From NCBI RefSeq assembly GCF_946404245.1, contig NZ_CAMJCX010000003.1:1-64000 (forward strand): a stretch of 64,000 bases of DNA, in the 5' to 3' direction. Below, piece after piece: positions 52,352 through 63,317 of this stretch; the first letter of the stretch is position 1; each line of letters starts with the position of its first letter. The notes under the pieces were generated by a model. It searched no databases, had not been told where the DNA came from, and saw nothing but the letters and a program-made list of their open reading frames with translations. A program made the position numbers and the translations under genes. This stretch comes from an uncultured Methanobrevibacter sp. Lineage in GTDB: Archaea; Methanobacteriota; Methanobacteria; Methanobacteriales; Methanobacteriaceae.

Positions 52352-54379
52352 ATGAATAAAAAGACTTTGAGCATTTCCATACTGTTAATATTATTGATTG
52401 CAGTTTCCATATCTGCAGTTTCTGCTGAAGACACTAATGAAACCGTACTTACAGAAACCAGTTCAGATACATCATACATTCAGGATGCAATTAATAATGC
52501 CAGTGATGGAGATACAATTAATTTAGGTGAAAATAAAGCATATAACATTAACAATGATTCAATAAACATTAACAAGAAAGTTACAATAAAAGGTGAAAAC
52601 GTATCTATTACTGCAGGTGCAACAAATGGTGCTTTCAGCATCCGTCAAAGTTCAGAGGTTACAGTTGAAGGAATCACATTTGTCAACCCTGTCAACCTTC
52701 CAGGTTATGGTGGAAAACTGGACGGTAAGGCAATATATGTTCAGGGATCAGACAATATCATAATCAACAATTGCAGATTCATAAACTATGCTTACGGCGT
52801 TGAGATGTACACTTCAAATAACTGTGAAGTTAAAAATTCATATTTCAACGGCGCAACAACTTTAGTTAGTGGAATGGCAGGTACTGGTACAAAGGCAATC
52901 CAACTAATGGGTTCCAAATACGTCAACATCCAAAACAACACTTTTGATGGTCAAATCTATGACTCATTAAGCATTGCTGCAACTTCAAGTTACGTAAACA
53001 TTGAAAACAACACTTTCATAAACAACACTTTCGCTATTTTTTATGGTGGAGCTTCAACTGAAGGAAGTAAAATTAAAAACAACCGTTTCATAACCTGCGG
53101 TATGATTAATGAAACATATTCCACAAGTTACACTTTATCCGGTAAAACTTACGCCAGAAACGGAAGTGTAAGTTTATTTGACCTGCCATACATTGGTCTT
53201 CAAAAGGCATCAAGCGACATTGAAGTTACCGGCAATGAATTTATAGTTAAAGACAACAACAGAATAATCTATTCTGAAGCTGAAAATACTGCTCACGGAT
53301 TCCCGTCAGTGATTGGAAACATTAACATTACCAACAATACTGTTAAAAAGGCAGATCCCTCAGTAGATGACTCTTCAGTAACATTCTACCATTTAAAAAT
53401 TGTCACTAGTCTTTCAATCGATCCGACCGGAGATATAATCCTTAAAAACAACAATTTCACAGATGTTCCAAACATCAACAAGCTGAATCTGGAGTTTGCA
53501 AGCATTACATTTAATGATACCAGCGGAGATATTACAATTCCAAAATCACAACTCTCTACAATGTTGGCTATCGTTTATGCTAAAAACGGCCGTATAGTTG
53601 TTGAGCTGACCACAGTCAGCGGTAAAACACTAGTCGGTGAAAAAATCACATACCGCATCAACAGCGGCAATACGCAAAGTGCAACTACCGATGAGTACGG
53701 CCACATCTACATAAACGGCCTTACAGGCAATGTGGATTTGGATGTGACCTATTCCGGTTCAAGTTTATATTACAGGACCACATTAAGCAGTGATTTGCAG
53801 TTAAGCCCAACACAAACATTAACCAGCATTTCTGCAACCGGATTAACTGTCAATGCGGCTAATGCTAAAAATACAATATACAAGTTCACTTTAAAAGACA
53901 GTGCAGGTAACGCTTTAAAAGACCAAAGCTTAAGCATTTCATTCAACGGCAAAATCTATACTGCAACCAGTGACGGCAATGGTATTATAAGCTTTGCTTT
54001 ACCGACTACAGCTGCAGGAAAATATGCTGTTACAATGGCATTCAGTGGAGATTCAACCTACAAAGGCAGCGTCGCAACTTCAACAATTAATATTGTAAAA
54101 CAGACAACTAAACTGACCGTTGCTAAAAAGACATTTAAAAAGTCTGCTACTAAAAAGGTTACTGCTGTTTTAAAGGACAATAAAGGTAAAGTTCTTAAAG
54201 GCAAAAAACTGACCCTTAAGGTTAACGGTAGAACCTATAAGGCAACTACCAACTCTAAAGGTGTTGCGACATTTACCTTGAAACTGACCAAAAAAGGAAC
54301 TTTCACCGCAACAACCAAATTTGCAGGCGATTCATACTACAATGCAAAAAGTGTTGCAAGTAAAATTATCGTGAAATAG
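52352..54379 (+). CDS. Adhesin-like protein (675 aa): beta-helix + Ig-like repeats + Lys-rich C-terminal domain
   Basis: Signal peptide; N-rich beta-helix; FSGDSTYKGSVATS and FAGDSYYNAKSVASKIIVK Ig-like ends. Confidence 0.87.
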   Translation: MNKKTLSISILLILLIAVSISAVSAEDTNETVLTETSSDTSYIQDAINNASDGDTINLGENKAYNINNDSININKKVTIKGENVSITAGATNGAFSIRQSSEVTVEGITFVNPVNLPGYGGKLDGKAIYVQGSDNIIINNCRFINYAYGVEMYTSNNCEVKNSYFNGATTLVSGMAGTGTKAIQLMGSKYVNIQNNTFDGQIYDSLSIAATSSYVNIENNTFINNTFAIFYGGASTEGSKIKNNRFITCGMINETYSTSYTLSGKTYARNGSVSLFDLPYIGLQKASSDIEVTGNEFIVKDNNRIIYSEAENTAHGFPSVIGNINITNNTVKKADPSVDDSSVTFYHLKIVTSLSIDPTGDIILKNNNFTDVPNINKLNLEFASITFNDTSGDITIPKSQLSTMLAIVYAKNGRIVVELTTVSGKTLVGEKITYRINSGNTQSATTDEYGHIYINGLTGNVDLDVTYSGSSLYYRTTLSSDLQLSPTQTLTSISATGLTVNAANAKNTIYKFTLKDSAGNALKDQSLSISFNGKIYTATSDGNGIISFALPTTAAGKYAVTMAFSGDSTYKGSVATSTINIVKQTTKLTVAKKTFKKSATKKVTAVLKDNKGKVLKGKKLTLKVNGRTYKATTNSKGVATFTLKLTKKGTFTATTKFAGDSYYNAKSVASKIIVK

Positions 54380-54430
54380 CCAAGTGCTATTTTACATTTT
54401 TTTATTTTAAGGGCTTTTATAACTACATCA

Positions 54431-57400
54431 TCATAATATTGATTCCCTAAACTGGAAACTAAATACTGATCCTTTTTTAATTAAATAATTGAGGATTTTT
54501 AAAAATTGATTATATTTCATATTATTAGTTTTAACTACCTTCCAATTTTTTATAACATATCTTTTGACATATAATTCCAAATATTCTTTTGTGTCATCAT
54601 CCAAAGGTTCTTCCACTAATTTAGAACCATCAATGAGATTGCAAATCCAATTTATACCCTCATCAATAAATAAATCATCAATAATTACTTTTGATATTAC
54701 TCTTAAAATTTCCATGAATCTTAAATCATTTGAAATATTACTGTAAAAAAGAATAGCTTGCCTTTCCTGTTTAATATCGCTTAAGTCATATTTAAAAGTA
54801 AAAGGTTTTAATAAATATGCTGAAATCGTGCTTCTATTGATTTCAGAAGGTCTATAAGAATCAACTATTTTTTTATAAAACAAATTCCAAACATTCCAAA
54901 ATTTACTAGAATTTAATCTCATATCAACAGATATGAATGATTCAAAAAATAAAGCAGAATCTCTAGAAAATTTAAAAGAATTAATAAAAGGATTTATGTA
55001 TTCTAGAATATTTTCCCTAGATAAAACAAAAAATGCATATCTTTCTAAAAAATTTCTTTTAATATTTAAAAAATTAGCAGTATTTATTTCAGAAGCATAT
55101 TCAAAGAGTTGATTAGAATAGACGCTAATAATTTCTTTAACTATATTTAAGTATTCATTTTCATCAGTATCAAATGGTATTAATTGAAAAATAATATTTA
55201 AATCTTCTAAATTCCAATTAGTTAATACAATTTCATTTTCTTTTTCTATTTTAAATATCTGATTTTCATATTCATTTACAAATTTATGAACTGCACAAAT
55301 ATATTTTTCATGAGCACTATGTACCCATTTAATATCATCATGAATATTTTTAAAATGAGGCTTAAAGTAAATAAAATTAGATATTAATTTATTTAAATCT
55401 TCATCCAAAATACCAAAATTTCTTATTGAATAAATTACTAAATCATAACCTCTATTAAAATTATCCAAGCGATTACTATTAAACAAAAAGATTAACATTA
55501 TAAATAAAATTCCATCTTTTTCGTCAGAATGTAATTTATATAAACACATTAATGAATTGAATACATGGACTATATTTGAATCCCATCTAAGATTATAATT
55601 TTCACTAAAAATATATGACATATAATCAACAATTATATTTTCACAGTATTTCAATTCCTCATCATTTAATTCATTAAAATAAAATTTTATTAAAACTGAA
55701 GCAAGTGGAATCAATGGATATTCAACAAAAAATAAATCATTTTCCCCAGATTCCATTTCTTGAGCAATATTTTTCAAATTATTGAATATTAATTTTGGAT
55801 TATTATCAAACTTGGAAGATTCCATATTTTGATTATTTAACTTATTACATGCCCAAATAATTAAATCATTATATTTGAATTTTGAATCCATCTCTTTTTG
55901 GAAATTTTCGTTATCTTCTTTTAAATCCTGTGGCAAATCCACAGTTAACATGAATTGTTCAACTTCAGAACTTTCATCTTCAATTTTCAATAATTTATGC
56001 TTTTTTAAATCAATTTGATGAATCAATAACCTATAATCAGATTCTTCTTTAATGACTAATTGTTGATATGTATCTTCATGAATTTTAATCATTTGATTAA
56101 GAATTTCACTCCTATTTTCAACATCTTTATCAAAATCGTCGATTCCCATTTGATAATGTAAAAAACAGTCCCGCAATGTCCTTTTCCTGCAAATTAAATT
56201 ACAGGATTCTTTACGTTCATTAATAAATATTTTAGGAGTGCTCAGATAAGAAAGATTAATTAAACTTTTTGCTTGACCTTCCATTGAAAATCTATTCAAA
56301 TCATAGAAAAATAAATCTAAAGACGAAAATAATATTTTTGCAACATCAAAAAGTTCATTAGGAAATTCAAGTACAATACTTGTAACTACAGCAGTTAATG
56401 ATGCAGAATAAGAATTTGATAAAATTTTCTTTAATAATTCTTCCAAATAATCAAAATTCTCTTTATTTCCTTCATCTAATAAGAATTTTTCTAATGCCAT
56501 ATGTATTGAAATTAATAAATCTGGAACAATAGCTGTTGTGCCCCTATATGCTTGCCATAAATGATCATTAATCAATTGTTTATAAATTTCATCTTCAATG
56601 ACAATCTCTATTTCGTATAATTTATTGGAAAATGTGCCCCACATTGAATCTTTACCATCATTGCAAGATCCATAATTCTTAACTGATTTGTTGACAAAAT
56701 CTACTATAAAGTCGATTGTTTCATTAGGATGTTCTTTTAATAACTGAAGAATAGGAGTTTGATAGGGATTACTAAGAGAATTTAAATCTAAACTATTTGA
56801 TATCCCAAATTTAATATTATTATCCATATCCCAATATTTTTCATCTGAATAATCTTTAAACCAAAATAAATTTAAAAAATCGAATATTATATTAGGACTC
56901 AATTTGAAAATGGGGGATGCATTCATTGTTAACATTTTTTTAGATAAATCATAATAGGGGTTTATTCTAGAAACCCATTTATTTTCTACAATCTTTTTTA
57001 ATATATCTTCCATCTCTTCTTGAATTGAAAGAGAACCATTCAAAATAACATTAATAATCTTTTGTTTATCATCAGAACTATAACTATCTACGTCATTTTC
57101 AATTTTATCATACATATTGAGTGCTATTAATGAAGATTTCCTTGTTGTTTCGCCTTCAAAATTATTGGAATTCCAATCATTTAATAAATCAATAAATAAT
57201 CTCACATCTTCAATCTGGAATAAATTCTGATTATCATATAAAAAATCTATACAATTTATCCAATTTTTTAGGGGCTCAAAACTTGTAAAAATAAATTCAA
57301 TATCATTATTTGTAATCTCCCTAACTAATGGACTATCTTTTACATATGCAATTCTTAGCCAAAAAATAATTTTTTCTAAAATAAATTTATCAAATAAAAT

Positions 57401-59059
57401 ATTATCAGCATATTCTTCAAAAAAATACTTAGAATATTTAGAACCCAAAATTGCAATCAAAATATCATCAAGGTTAGATTCATCATTGTCTCGCATAAAT
57501 AAATAATCTAAAAACATGTTTGCATCAATTGCATCATCTTTCAGTTTATTTGAAAACCATCTTCTAAATGATTTGCGAATTAACAAAGAATCAGGTAATC
57601 TATTAAAGAAATCAGAAATATCACCCATCTCTGAGAAAGCATTATCAATTAATTTTTCAAGAGCCAATTCTTCGAATATATCCTGAGTAATGAAATATCT
57701 GCCAATATTTTCATTATAAACTATAATCTCATCAGATTGTAATGCACTAAATGCATCATCACATTCAAAACTATAATCCTGATTTTTATTAATTATATCC
57801 TTAACAAATTTTAAAAAACATTTTTCTCTTTTAATGTGAATATTATTTTTTTTAAAAGTGCTGTTTTTTATTTTTATTTCCCATATCTTATTTTTAAACT
57901 CTGATACTGAATTCGAATTATAAATATCTGGATTTAAAAATAAGTTTAAATAAAATAATCTACATAACAACTGAATCAATGATTTATCTTCTGGCAAATG
58001 AAACTGATAATCTTCAGACAAGGATCTTAGTTCATCCACAGTTAGAATATCCACTTTTAACTCAGCAATATTCTTTAAATCATATATTTCCATAAGCAAT
58101 AATTTTAAATCATTTACATAATCTGGTCGAGTTGTGAAAATCACTTTCCAATTAAAATCAAATAATGAATGTAATAAATTTTTAAATGCATCCAAATTTT
58201 CCAAATAAGCTAATTTTTCTGCAGAATCAATAACAAAGATTTTTTCAGGAAAATCATTGTAAAATTCTTGAAAATTATTTAAATTATAATTGCCAAAGTT
58301 ATTGAAAAACTGTTGTATGTTTGACAAATCAAATTCTGTCGATTTAAAAATAAACAATGGCATTTCAAATTCATCTTTAAAATTTTTTATTAATGCTGAC
58401 TTGCCCGATCCTCCTTCACCACTTATTATGAGTGCATTATTGTCATTTAAAATTTCTTTAATTTCAATAAGTTGGTCATCTCTATTAATTTTAATAGGAG
58501 TTTCATTGAAGTGAATCTCATCTTTAATATAATCTAATGATAACTTACCTTTATCTTTAATATTATCAATAAATTGAAAAATACTATCATCTAAACTAAA
58601 AAATTCCTTTTTTATATATTCATATTCTTCATTTGATAAAATTATCTCAAAGTGACTTGGAAAAATAAATTCTAATTCGATATTTAAATCTTTAGCCAAC
58701 TGATAAATTTCCTTAAGATATTTTGGCATGTTATTTTCTTCATTATAATTTGCACCAAGGTCTTTGTTAGTATAAAATAATAATTTATCTAAATTATAGG
58801 ATTCATCTGAACCACTTAAAGTTTTTATAATCTCATCCTTACTTTCCCCCAATGGTTTTTCAAAAAATTTAGCTTGAAACCCGATAATTTTACCATCATA
58901 TTCAATTGGTTCATTTTCTATTGCTTTTTGATTTTTATATCTTAAAATTCCTTTTGATTGATTAAAACGTTTACAGAATAAAATATAAGCTAATTCTTCA
59001 AATTTTTCATTGACACGTCCTTCAAATTTCGCTTCAAATTGTTTCCAATTTAAACTCAT
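54431..59059 (-). CDS. Large putative defence NTPase (1542 aa): N-terminal PD-(D/E)xK/Mrr-like + STAND/NACHT-like P-loop + long helical C-terminus
   Basis: FEELAYILFCKRF...IEYDGKIIGFQAKFF nuclease-like core; Walker A ISGEGGSGKSALIK; IFVIDSAEKL Walker-B-like; VIFTTRPDYV. Confidence 0.7.
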   Translation of the reverse strand: MSLNWKQFEAKFEGRVNEKFEELAYILFCKRFNQSKGILRYKNQKAIENEPIEYDGKIIGFQAKFFEKPLGESKDEIIKTLSGSDESYNLDKLLFYTNKDLGANYNEENNMPKYLKEIYQLAKDLNIELEFIFPSHFEIILSNEEYEYIKKEFFSLDDSIFQFIDNIKDKGKLSLDYIKDEIHFNETPIKINRDDQLIEIKEILNDNNALIISGEGGSGKSALIKNFKDEFEMPLFIFKSTEFDLSNIQQFFNNFGNYNLNNFQEFYNDFPEKIFVIDSAEKLAYLENLDAFKNLLHSLFDFNWKVIFTTRPDYVNDLKLLLMEIYDLKNIAELKVDILTVDELRSLSEDYQFHLPEDKSLIQLLCRLFYLNLFLNPDIYNSNSVSEFKNKIWEIKIKNSTFKKNNIHIKREKCFLKFVKDIINKNQDYSFECDDAFSALQSDEIIVYNENIGRYFITQDIFEELALEKLIDNAFSEMGDISDFFNRLPDSLLIRKSFRRWFSNKLKDDAIDANMFLDYLFMRDNDESNLDDILIAILGSKYSKYFFEEYADNILFDKFILEKIIFWLRIAYVKDSPLVREITNNDIEFIFTSFEPLKNWINCIDFLYDNQNLFQIEDVRLFIDLLNDWNSNNFEGETTRKSSLIALNMYDKIENDVDSYSSDDKQKIINVILNGSLSIQEEMEDILKKIVENKWVSRINPYYDLSKKMLTMNASPIFKLSPNIIFDFLNLFWFKDYSDEKYWDMDNNIKFGISNSLDLNSLSNPYQTPILQLLKEHPNETIDFIVDFVNKSVKNYGSCNDGKDSMWGTFSNKLYEIEIVIEDEIYKQLINDHLWQAYRGTTAIVPDLLISIHMALEKFLLDEGNKENFDYLEELLKKILSNSYSASLTAVVTSIVLEFPNELFDVAKILFSSLDLFFYDLNRFSMEGQAKSLINLSYLSTPKIFINERKESCNLICRKRTLRDCFLHYQMGIDDFDKDVENRSEILNQMIKIHEDTYQQLVIKEESDYRLLIHQIDLKKHKLLKIEDESSEVEQFMLTVDLPQDLKEDNENFQKEMDSKFKYNDLIIWACNKLNNQNMESSKFDNNPKLIFNNLKNIAQEMESGENDLFFVEYPLIPLASVLIKFYFNELNDEELKYCENIIVDYMSYIFSENYNLRWDSNIVHVFNSLMCLYKLHSDEKDGILFIMLIFLFNSNRLDNFNRGYDLVIYSIRNFGILDEDLNKLISNFIYFKPHFKNIHDDIKWVHSAHEKYICAVHKFVNEYENQIFKIEKENEIVLTNWNLEDLNIIFQLIPFDTDENEYLNIVKEIISVYSNQLFEYASEINTANFLNIKRNFLERYAFFVLSRENILEYINPFINSFKFSRDSALFFESFISVDMRLNSSKFWNVWNLFYKKIVDSYRPSEINRSTISAYLLKPFTFKYDLSDIKQERQAILFYSNISNDLRFMEILRVISKVIIDDLFIDEGINWICNLIDGSKLVEEPLDDDTKEYLELYVKRYVIKNWKVVKTNNMKYNQFLKILNYLIKKGSVFSFQFRESIL

Positions 59060-59131
59060 AATATCCCTTATTAATATTATTTTTTTACCTTGAAAATTTA
59101 ATATAAATCAATTATCCTTTTACATCTGAAT

Positions 59132-61351
59132 TTAATTAATTTTTTTAAATTCGACACCATTGCAATTAGGACAAGGGGGAAGTGCATCATTTGAATCATC
59201 AAGCATTATTTCCTGATTACAATTAATACAAATATATGTTCCTACACCTGGTTTTTGACCAGATTGAAAAGTGAAATAATCTTCATCAATCTGTTTAATT
59301 AAAGAAGCACATATTTCCTTTTCATTATCATCTAATGATTCATTATTACAAACTTCAACGTATTTACTTCTTAAATCATCTATGCTTTCAAAATATTTCA
59401 CCATTGATTTTAAGTTAAATTTTTGAACAATTTCAGATGGTGAATCTGCATGTATTGTTGTAGAGTTAATGTTTCTAAATCCTCTTGCAAAACGCAAAGC
59501 ATTTTTACCTTCAGAAATAAATTCCTTAACTCTTTTAACTACATCAATTTCGCTGTCCCACAATTCCCAACTATCAAGAATAAATTCCAAATCTAAACTA
59601 TCCCATAATTTATCAGTTTCATCCCATTTTCTGATTTTCAAAACCATCATATCTTCAAGTTTTTCCAAATCATTTTCATCAATTAAAGCTTCAGAAACAT
59701 CTTTCCTATCATTCTCATAAGTAAATCTATTATAAATAAAATCTTGGTCTGATAAAATTTCAATAGCTACATACAAACTGTTTTCAGAATTATCAATAGC
59801 ATTTTGTAATACGTCAAATCTCTCAGAGTTATTATCGTACTTTTTAAGTAAATCATCTAAGATTCGGGATAAATAAACTTTTTTATCAAAAAACGTGTTA
59901 AGTGGAACATGTAATTGGTCTCCAATATCAATTAATGAATCTATAAAATAATGTGCATTTTCTTTTGGAATATCTCTCATACGATTTATAATTATGTCAA
60001 AAAGGTCTTTTGTTTGATTATTTCTATCATGTTCTAAAAACATTTCAGAAATCTTTTCTACATCATCTAACTTAAATAAATCATCAATTGAAGTAGCACT
60101 TAAATCCTCAGCTTCTAAGTTTAATGTGAAATAATTATAAAAGAATTCAGTAGTGCAAATTCTAAAATTGTATTTCCAATCGCGATAAGAATCTTCTAAA
60201 TCAATATTTCGATAATACATTCTAATTCTAGGGAATAACTTTAATAAAATATGGTAAATTTCATCTTCAGACAATTTAGAATGTAACCCAATAATCTCTT
60301 GAATTTTGTTTTTATTATCCTCTTTAATATCATCTTTTTGATTTTCAGTAGAAACTAAAAATAAATCTGGATTGTCCTTAATCTTATTATAAATCTTATG
60401 TTCAAACAATTGCACGGCCAAAATCAACATGAAATCATTGATATTAACATCATCCTTAAAAACTGAAAAATAAAATGTTATGATATTGATATATCTATAT
60501 AAATCCCTTAGATTATCAAAAAATAGTCTTAAATACGAATAGATATCAAAAAAGTCCTTTTGATAAGTTTCATCAACATCACGATACTTTTTATAAAAAT
60601 CATCCAAATAAAATGTAACTAATTTATCTAATTGAGACGCCCTGATTTCAGGTACAACAATAGGAATCTGAATAATCTTTTCTAAAAACATATCAGGATT
60701 ATAAACTTTTAAATTTTTAAGTGATCCTACAACAGCATCTTTATCAAATGATAAAATATAAACTACATGAGGAAAATCAGCTAATGATTTAACAAGCATC
60801 ATAATTTGTTTAACTTCATCATCAGATAACCTATCAATATCATCAATAATAATTATAACTTTCTTTTTAAGATTTTTAAAATCATCGGAAATTTTATTTT
60901 TAAGACTTAATAATGTTTCTTCATCACTTAACGAATTATTAACTTCTGGATTAATACTTATTGAACCTAAACCAAAATTAAGGCTAAATGAAGTCATGTT
61001 AATTAAAGATTTGCCTAATTTTTTAAGATTATCTGTGTTTACATAATCTGTAAAATCTTTTCCAGAACTATTAACTAAAATATCAAAAAATTGGAATAAT
61101 AAGTTATTATTATTTGAAAAATACCATGGATTAAAATGAATAACAATATTATTACTATCATTATTCTTCCAATAATTTTTAACCATGTTAATAATTGAAG
61201 TTTTTCCAGAACCCCATTTTCCCATTAAAGAAATTGTTAAACAACTTTCCTTTTTATAATTTGAAATAGCTTGAGCTAATGATTCTGCAAATTCCCTTCT
61301 ATTTAATTTATCATCATCTAACAAAGAAATAGGATTTTCCTCAATGAACAT
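59132..61351 (-). CDS. KAP-family P-loop NTPase with C-terminal zinc ribbon
   Basis: LTISLMGKWGSGKTSIINMVKNYW, VIIIIDDIDRLSDDEVKQIM, C-terminal CINCNQE...CPNCNG. Confidence 0.87.
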   Translation of the reverse strand: MFIEENPISLLDDDKLNRREFAESLAQAISNYKKESCLTISLMGKWGSGKTSIINMVKNYWKNNDSNNIVIHFNPWYFSNNNNLLFQFFDILVNSSGKDFTDYVNTDNLKKLGKSLINMTSFSLNFGLGSISINPEVNNSLSDEETLLSLKNKISDDFKNLKKKVIIIIDDIDRLSDDEVKQIMMLVKSLADFPHVVYILSFDKDAVVGSLKNLKVYNPDMFLEKIIQIPIVVPEIRASQLDKLVTFYLDDFYKKYRDVDETYQKDFFDIYSYLRLFFDNLRDLYRYINIITFYFSVFKDDVNINDFMLILAVQLFEHKIYNKIKDNPDLFLVSTENQKDDIKEDNKNKIQEIIGLHSKLSEDEIYHILLKLFPRIRMYYRNIDLEDSYRDWKYNFRICTTEFFYNYFTLNLEAEDLSATSIDDLFKLDDVEKISEMFLEHDRNNQTKDLFDIIINRMRDIPKENAHYFIDSLIDIGDQLHVPLNTFFDKKVYLSRILDDLLKKYDNNSERFDVLQNAIDNSENSLYVAIEILSDQDFIYNRFTYENDRKDVSEALIDENDLEKLEDMMVLKIRKWDETDKLWDSLDLEFILDSWELWDSEIDVVKRVKEFISEGKNALRFARGFRNINSTTIHADSPSEIVQKFNLKSMVKYFESIDDLRSKYVEVCNNESLDDNEKEICASLIKQIDEDYFTFQSGQKPGVGTYICINCNQEIMLDDSNDALPPCPNCNGVEFKKIN

Positions 61352-61569
61352 GAAACACCAAATTAAACCATATTAATAAATAATTATAAAATTATAATTA
61401 TATAAATTTAATTAAAATCATATCCATCAAACACATTTAATAATCAAAAATATTAAAAAAATGACTAATTAAAATAATAGTTTGATAAATATTATGCTAA
61501 ATTATAAAAAGAAAAATCAATTAAAATACCCATCAAAATACCCATCAAAAATTCATGATGTCCATCATT

Positions 61570-63024
61570 TTAATAATCTGGAGATGAGAAATAAACATTT
61601 TTACCCTTTTTATTTCTTTTAACTAAATTAAGTTTTAATAATTTTGAAAAATCTCTCTCAGCAGTAGGTTTAGATTTACCAAACATTTTAATATGGTCTT
61701 CATAAGACATTGAAACATTATCATTAGTAATTATGGTTAAAATTTCAATTTGACGTGAGTTTAATCCCAAATCTTTAAGATTAATTATATTTGTTCCACC
61801 AACAGCTCGGGACAAATCATCATCAGTTCCTTTAAATACTACTTTAAATGAATCTTTCCCCTCGCTAAACTGAGGTTCTTCAAGACCAAAACTTTTCATT
61901 TCATCAATCATTTGTGGAATGCCTCTACCAATATGTTCCATATAATTAGTCATGTAAAACATTTCACAAATTCTTTCATTTCTATGACCTATGCCTTCAT
62001 CATTTTTAATATCTTCAATTGACAAATTATTTATAAGCTTCCCAGGGCTAATAACTTCGATACGATTATCATATATATAAAATTCAATGAAACTAGATGA
62101 AATTTCATAATTTCTATGAGCAAGTGCATTAATGATAGCTTCACGAATCGCTCTAATTGGATACTCATCAACATTCACACGACTAACCTCATCAATGAAA
62201 AAACCAGAACGAGTATTTCTTTTATAAAATCTTTCAAATTCATTCAATAAAATTAAAAGAGTACTACTTGAATCAACACGATCAATAGCATCAAATTTAC
62301 TTATACCTTTAAATCTGACCATTTTAATTTCATGTGCTAAAAATTTAGTAACATCCCTAGCAAAAAATAATGCTCCTGCAACATTTAAATGAAAAATACC
62401 ATTAATCTCTTCACCAGCACCAATACGTTGCAATGAATAAGATTTATTATCTACATTTCTTAATTTTTTATAAGAATCATCATCTTTTAACAAATCAAAA
62501 AATAAATTATATGCCTCATCATCAACATCATCAATTGTGGATTCATAAATAATTTTTTTATCATAGTTTTCATTATCTTTTTGACTATCTGATAAAAATT
62601 TGACCAAACTTTTTCTAATTTCACTAATTAACTCATTTTCATCCTTAAAAGAAGAATGTTTATTATTAGGTTCTATTTTTGATAAAAATTTCTTATTTTC
62701 AGCATCCATTTCTTCGACTTCTTTAATATAAAAAAATGAGTGTTCATTTGAAGAATGGAATGCATCATATTCTTCTTCAGTTGCAGATAATCCTGATTCT
62801 TTAATATTACCATAATGAGAACCAATGAGCCCAATGTAAATATCAGATTGCCGTATCTCTTCAAAATAAGTGGCTTCAGGCGATGAACCATATGATGGAG
62901 AATTTTCAAATATAAACACTTCAAAAAAAGATTTTAAGAAAAAATCTTCCTCAAATTGTTTTTTGATAAATTGTCTCTCATTAGCAAATTCTGTTTGATT
63001 ACTACTGATGAAAACCTTAAACAT
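61570..63024 (-). CDS. DUF4062 + GHKL-type HATPase (HATPase_c_4) + winged-helix protein
   Basis: MFKVFISSNQTEFANERQFIKK...SDIYIGLIGSHYG (DUF4062); IREAIINALAHRNYE...VISPGKL; C-terminal wHTH. Confidence 0.82.
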   Translation of the reverse strand: MFKVFISSNQTEFANERQFIKKQFEEDFFLKSFFEVFIFENSPSYGSSPEATYFEEIRQSDIYIGLIGSHYGNIKESGLSATEEEYDAFHSSNEHSFFYIKEVEEMDAENKKFLSKIEPNNKHSSFKDENELISEIRKSLVKFLSDSQKDNENYDKKIIYESTIDDVDDEAYNLFFDLLKDDDSYKKLRNVDNKSYSLQRIGAGEEINGIFHLNVAGALFFARDVTKFLAHEIKMVRFKGISKFDAIDRVDSSSTLLILLNEFERFYKRNTRSGFFIDEVSRVNVDEYPIRAIREAIINALAHRNYEISSSFIEFYIYDNRIEVISPGKLINNLSIEDIKNDEGIGHRNERICEMFYMTNYMEHIGRGIPQMIDEMKSFGLEEPQFSEGKDSFKVVFKGTDDDLSRAVGGTNIINLKDLGLNSRQIEILTIITNDNVSMSYEDHIKMFGKSKPTAERDFSKLLKLNLVKRNKKGKNVYFSSPDY

Positions 63025-63317
63025 AATACTTCTCCATGAGTTTTAAAATATTATCTCAAATATAACTATCGTTTTCATCAAATATAAACTTAACAGTTGA
63101 AAAAAAGAAATTTAAAAATAATTTTTTATATTAATAACAATATTGAAGTTTAAATCGAATATTAAAATAAAAAAATAGCTTAAATAAGTTTAATCCATAA
63201 CATCCAATATAATAATATCACCACATCTATTGAAATTTTAAGATGATAAATTTAATGATGAAATTATCCAAAAATTGAATAAAATTGGAAAGTAATTAAA
63301 GTAACTACTTCTAAATA

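Noticed and set aside
61515-61555. Tandem AAAATACCCATC repeats between the KAP and DUF4062 genes
   Set aside because: Only two short copies; insufficient to claim function.
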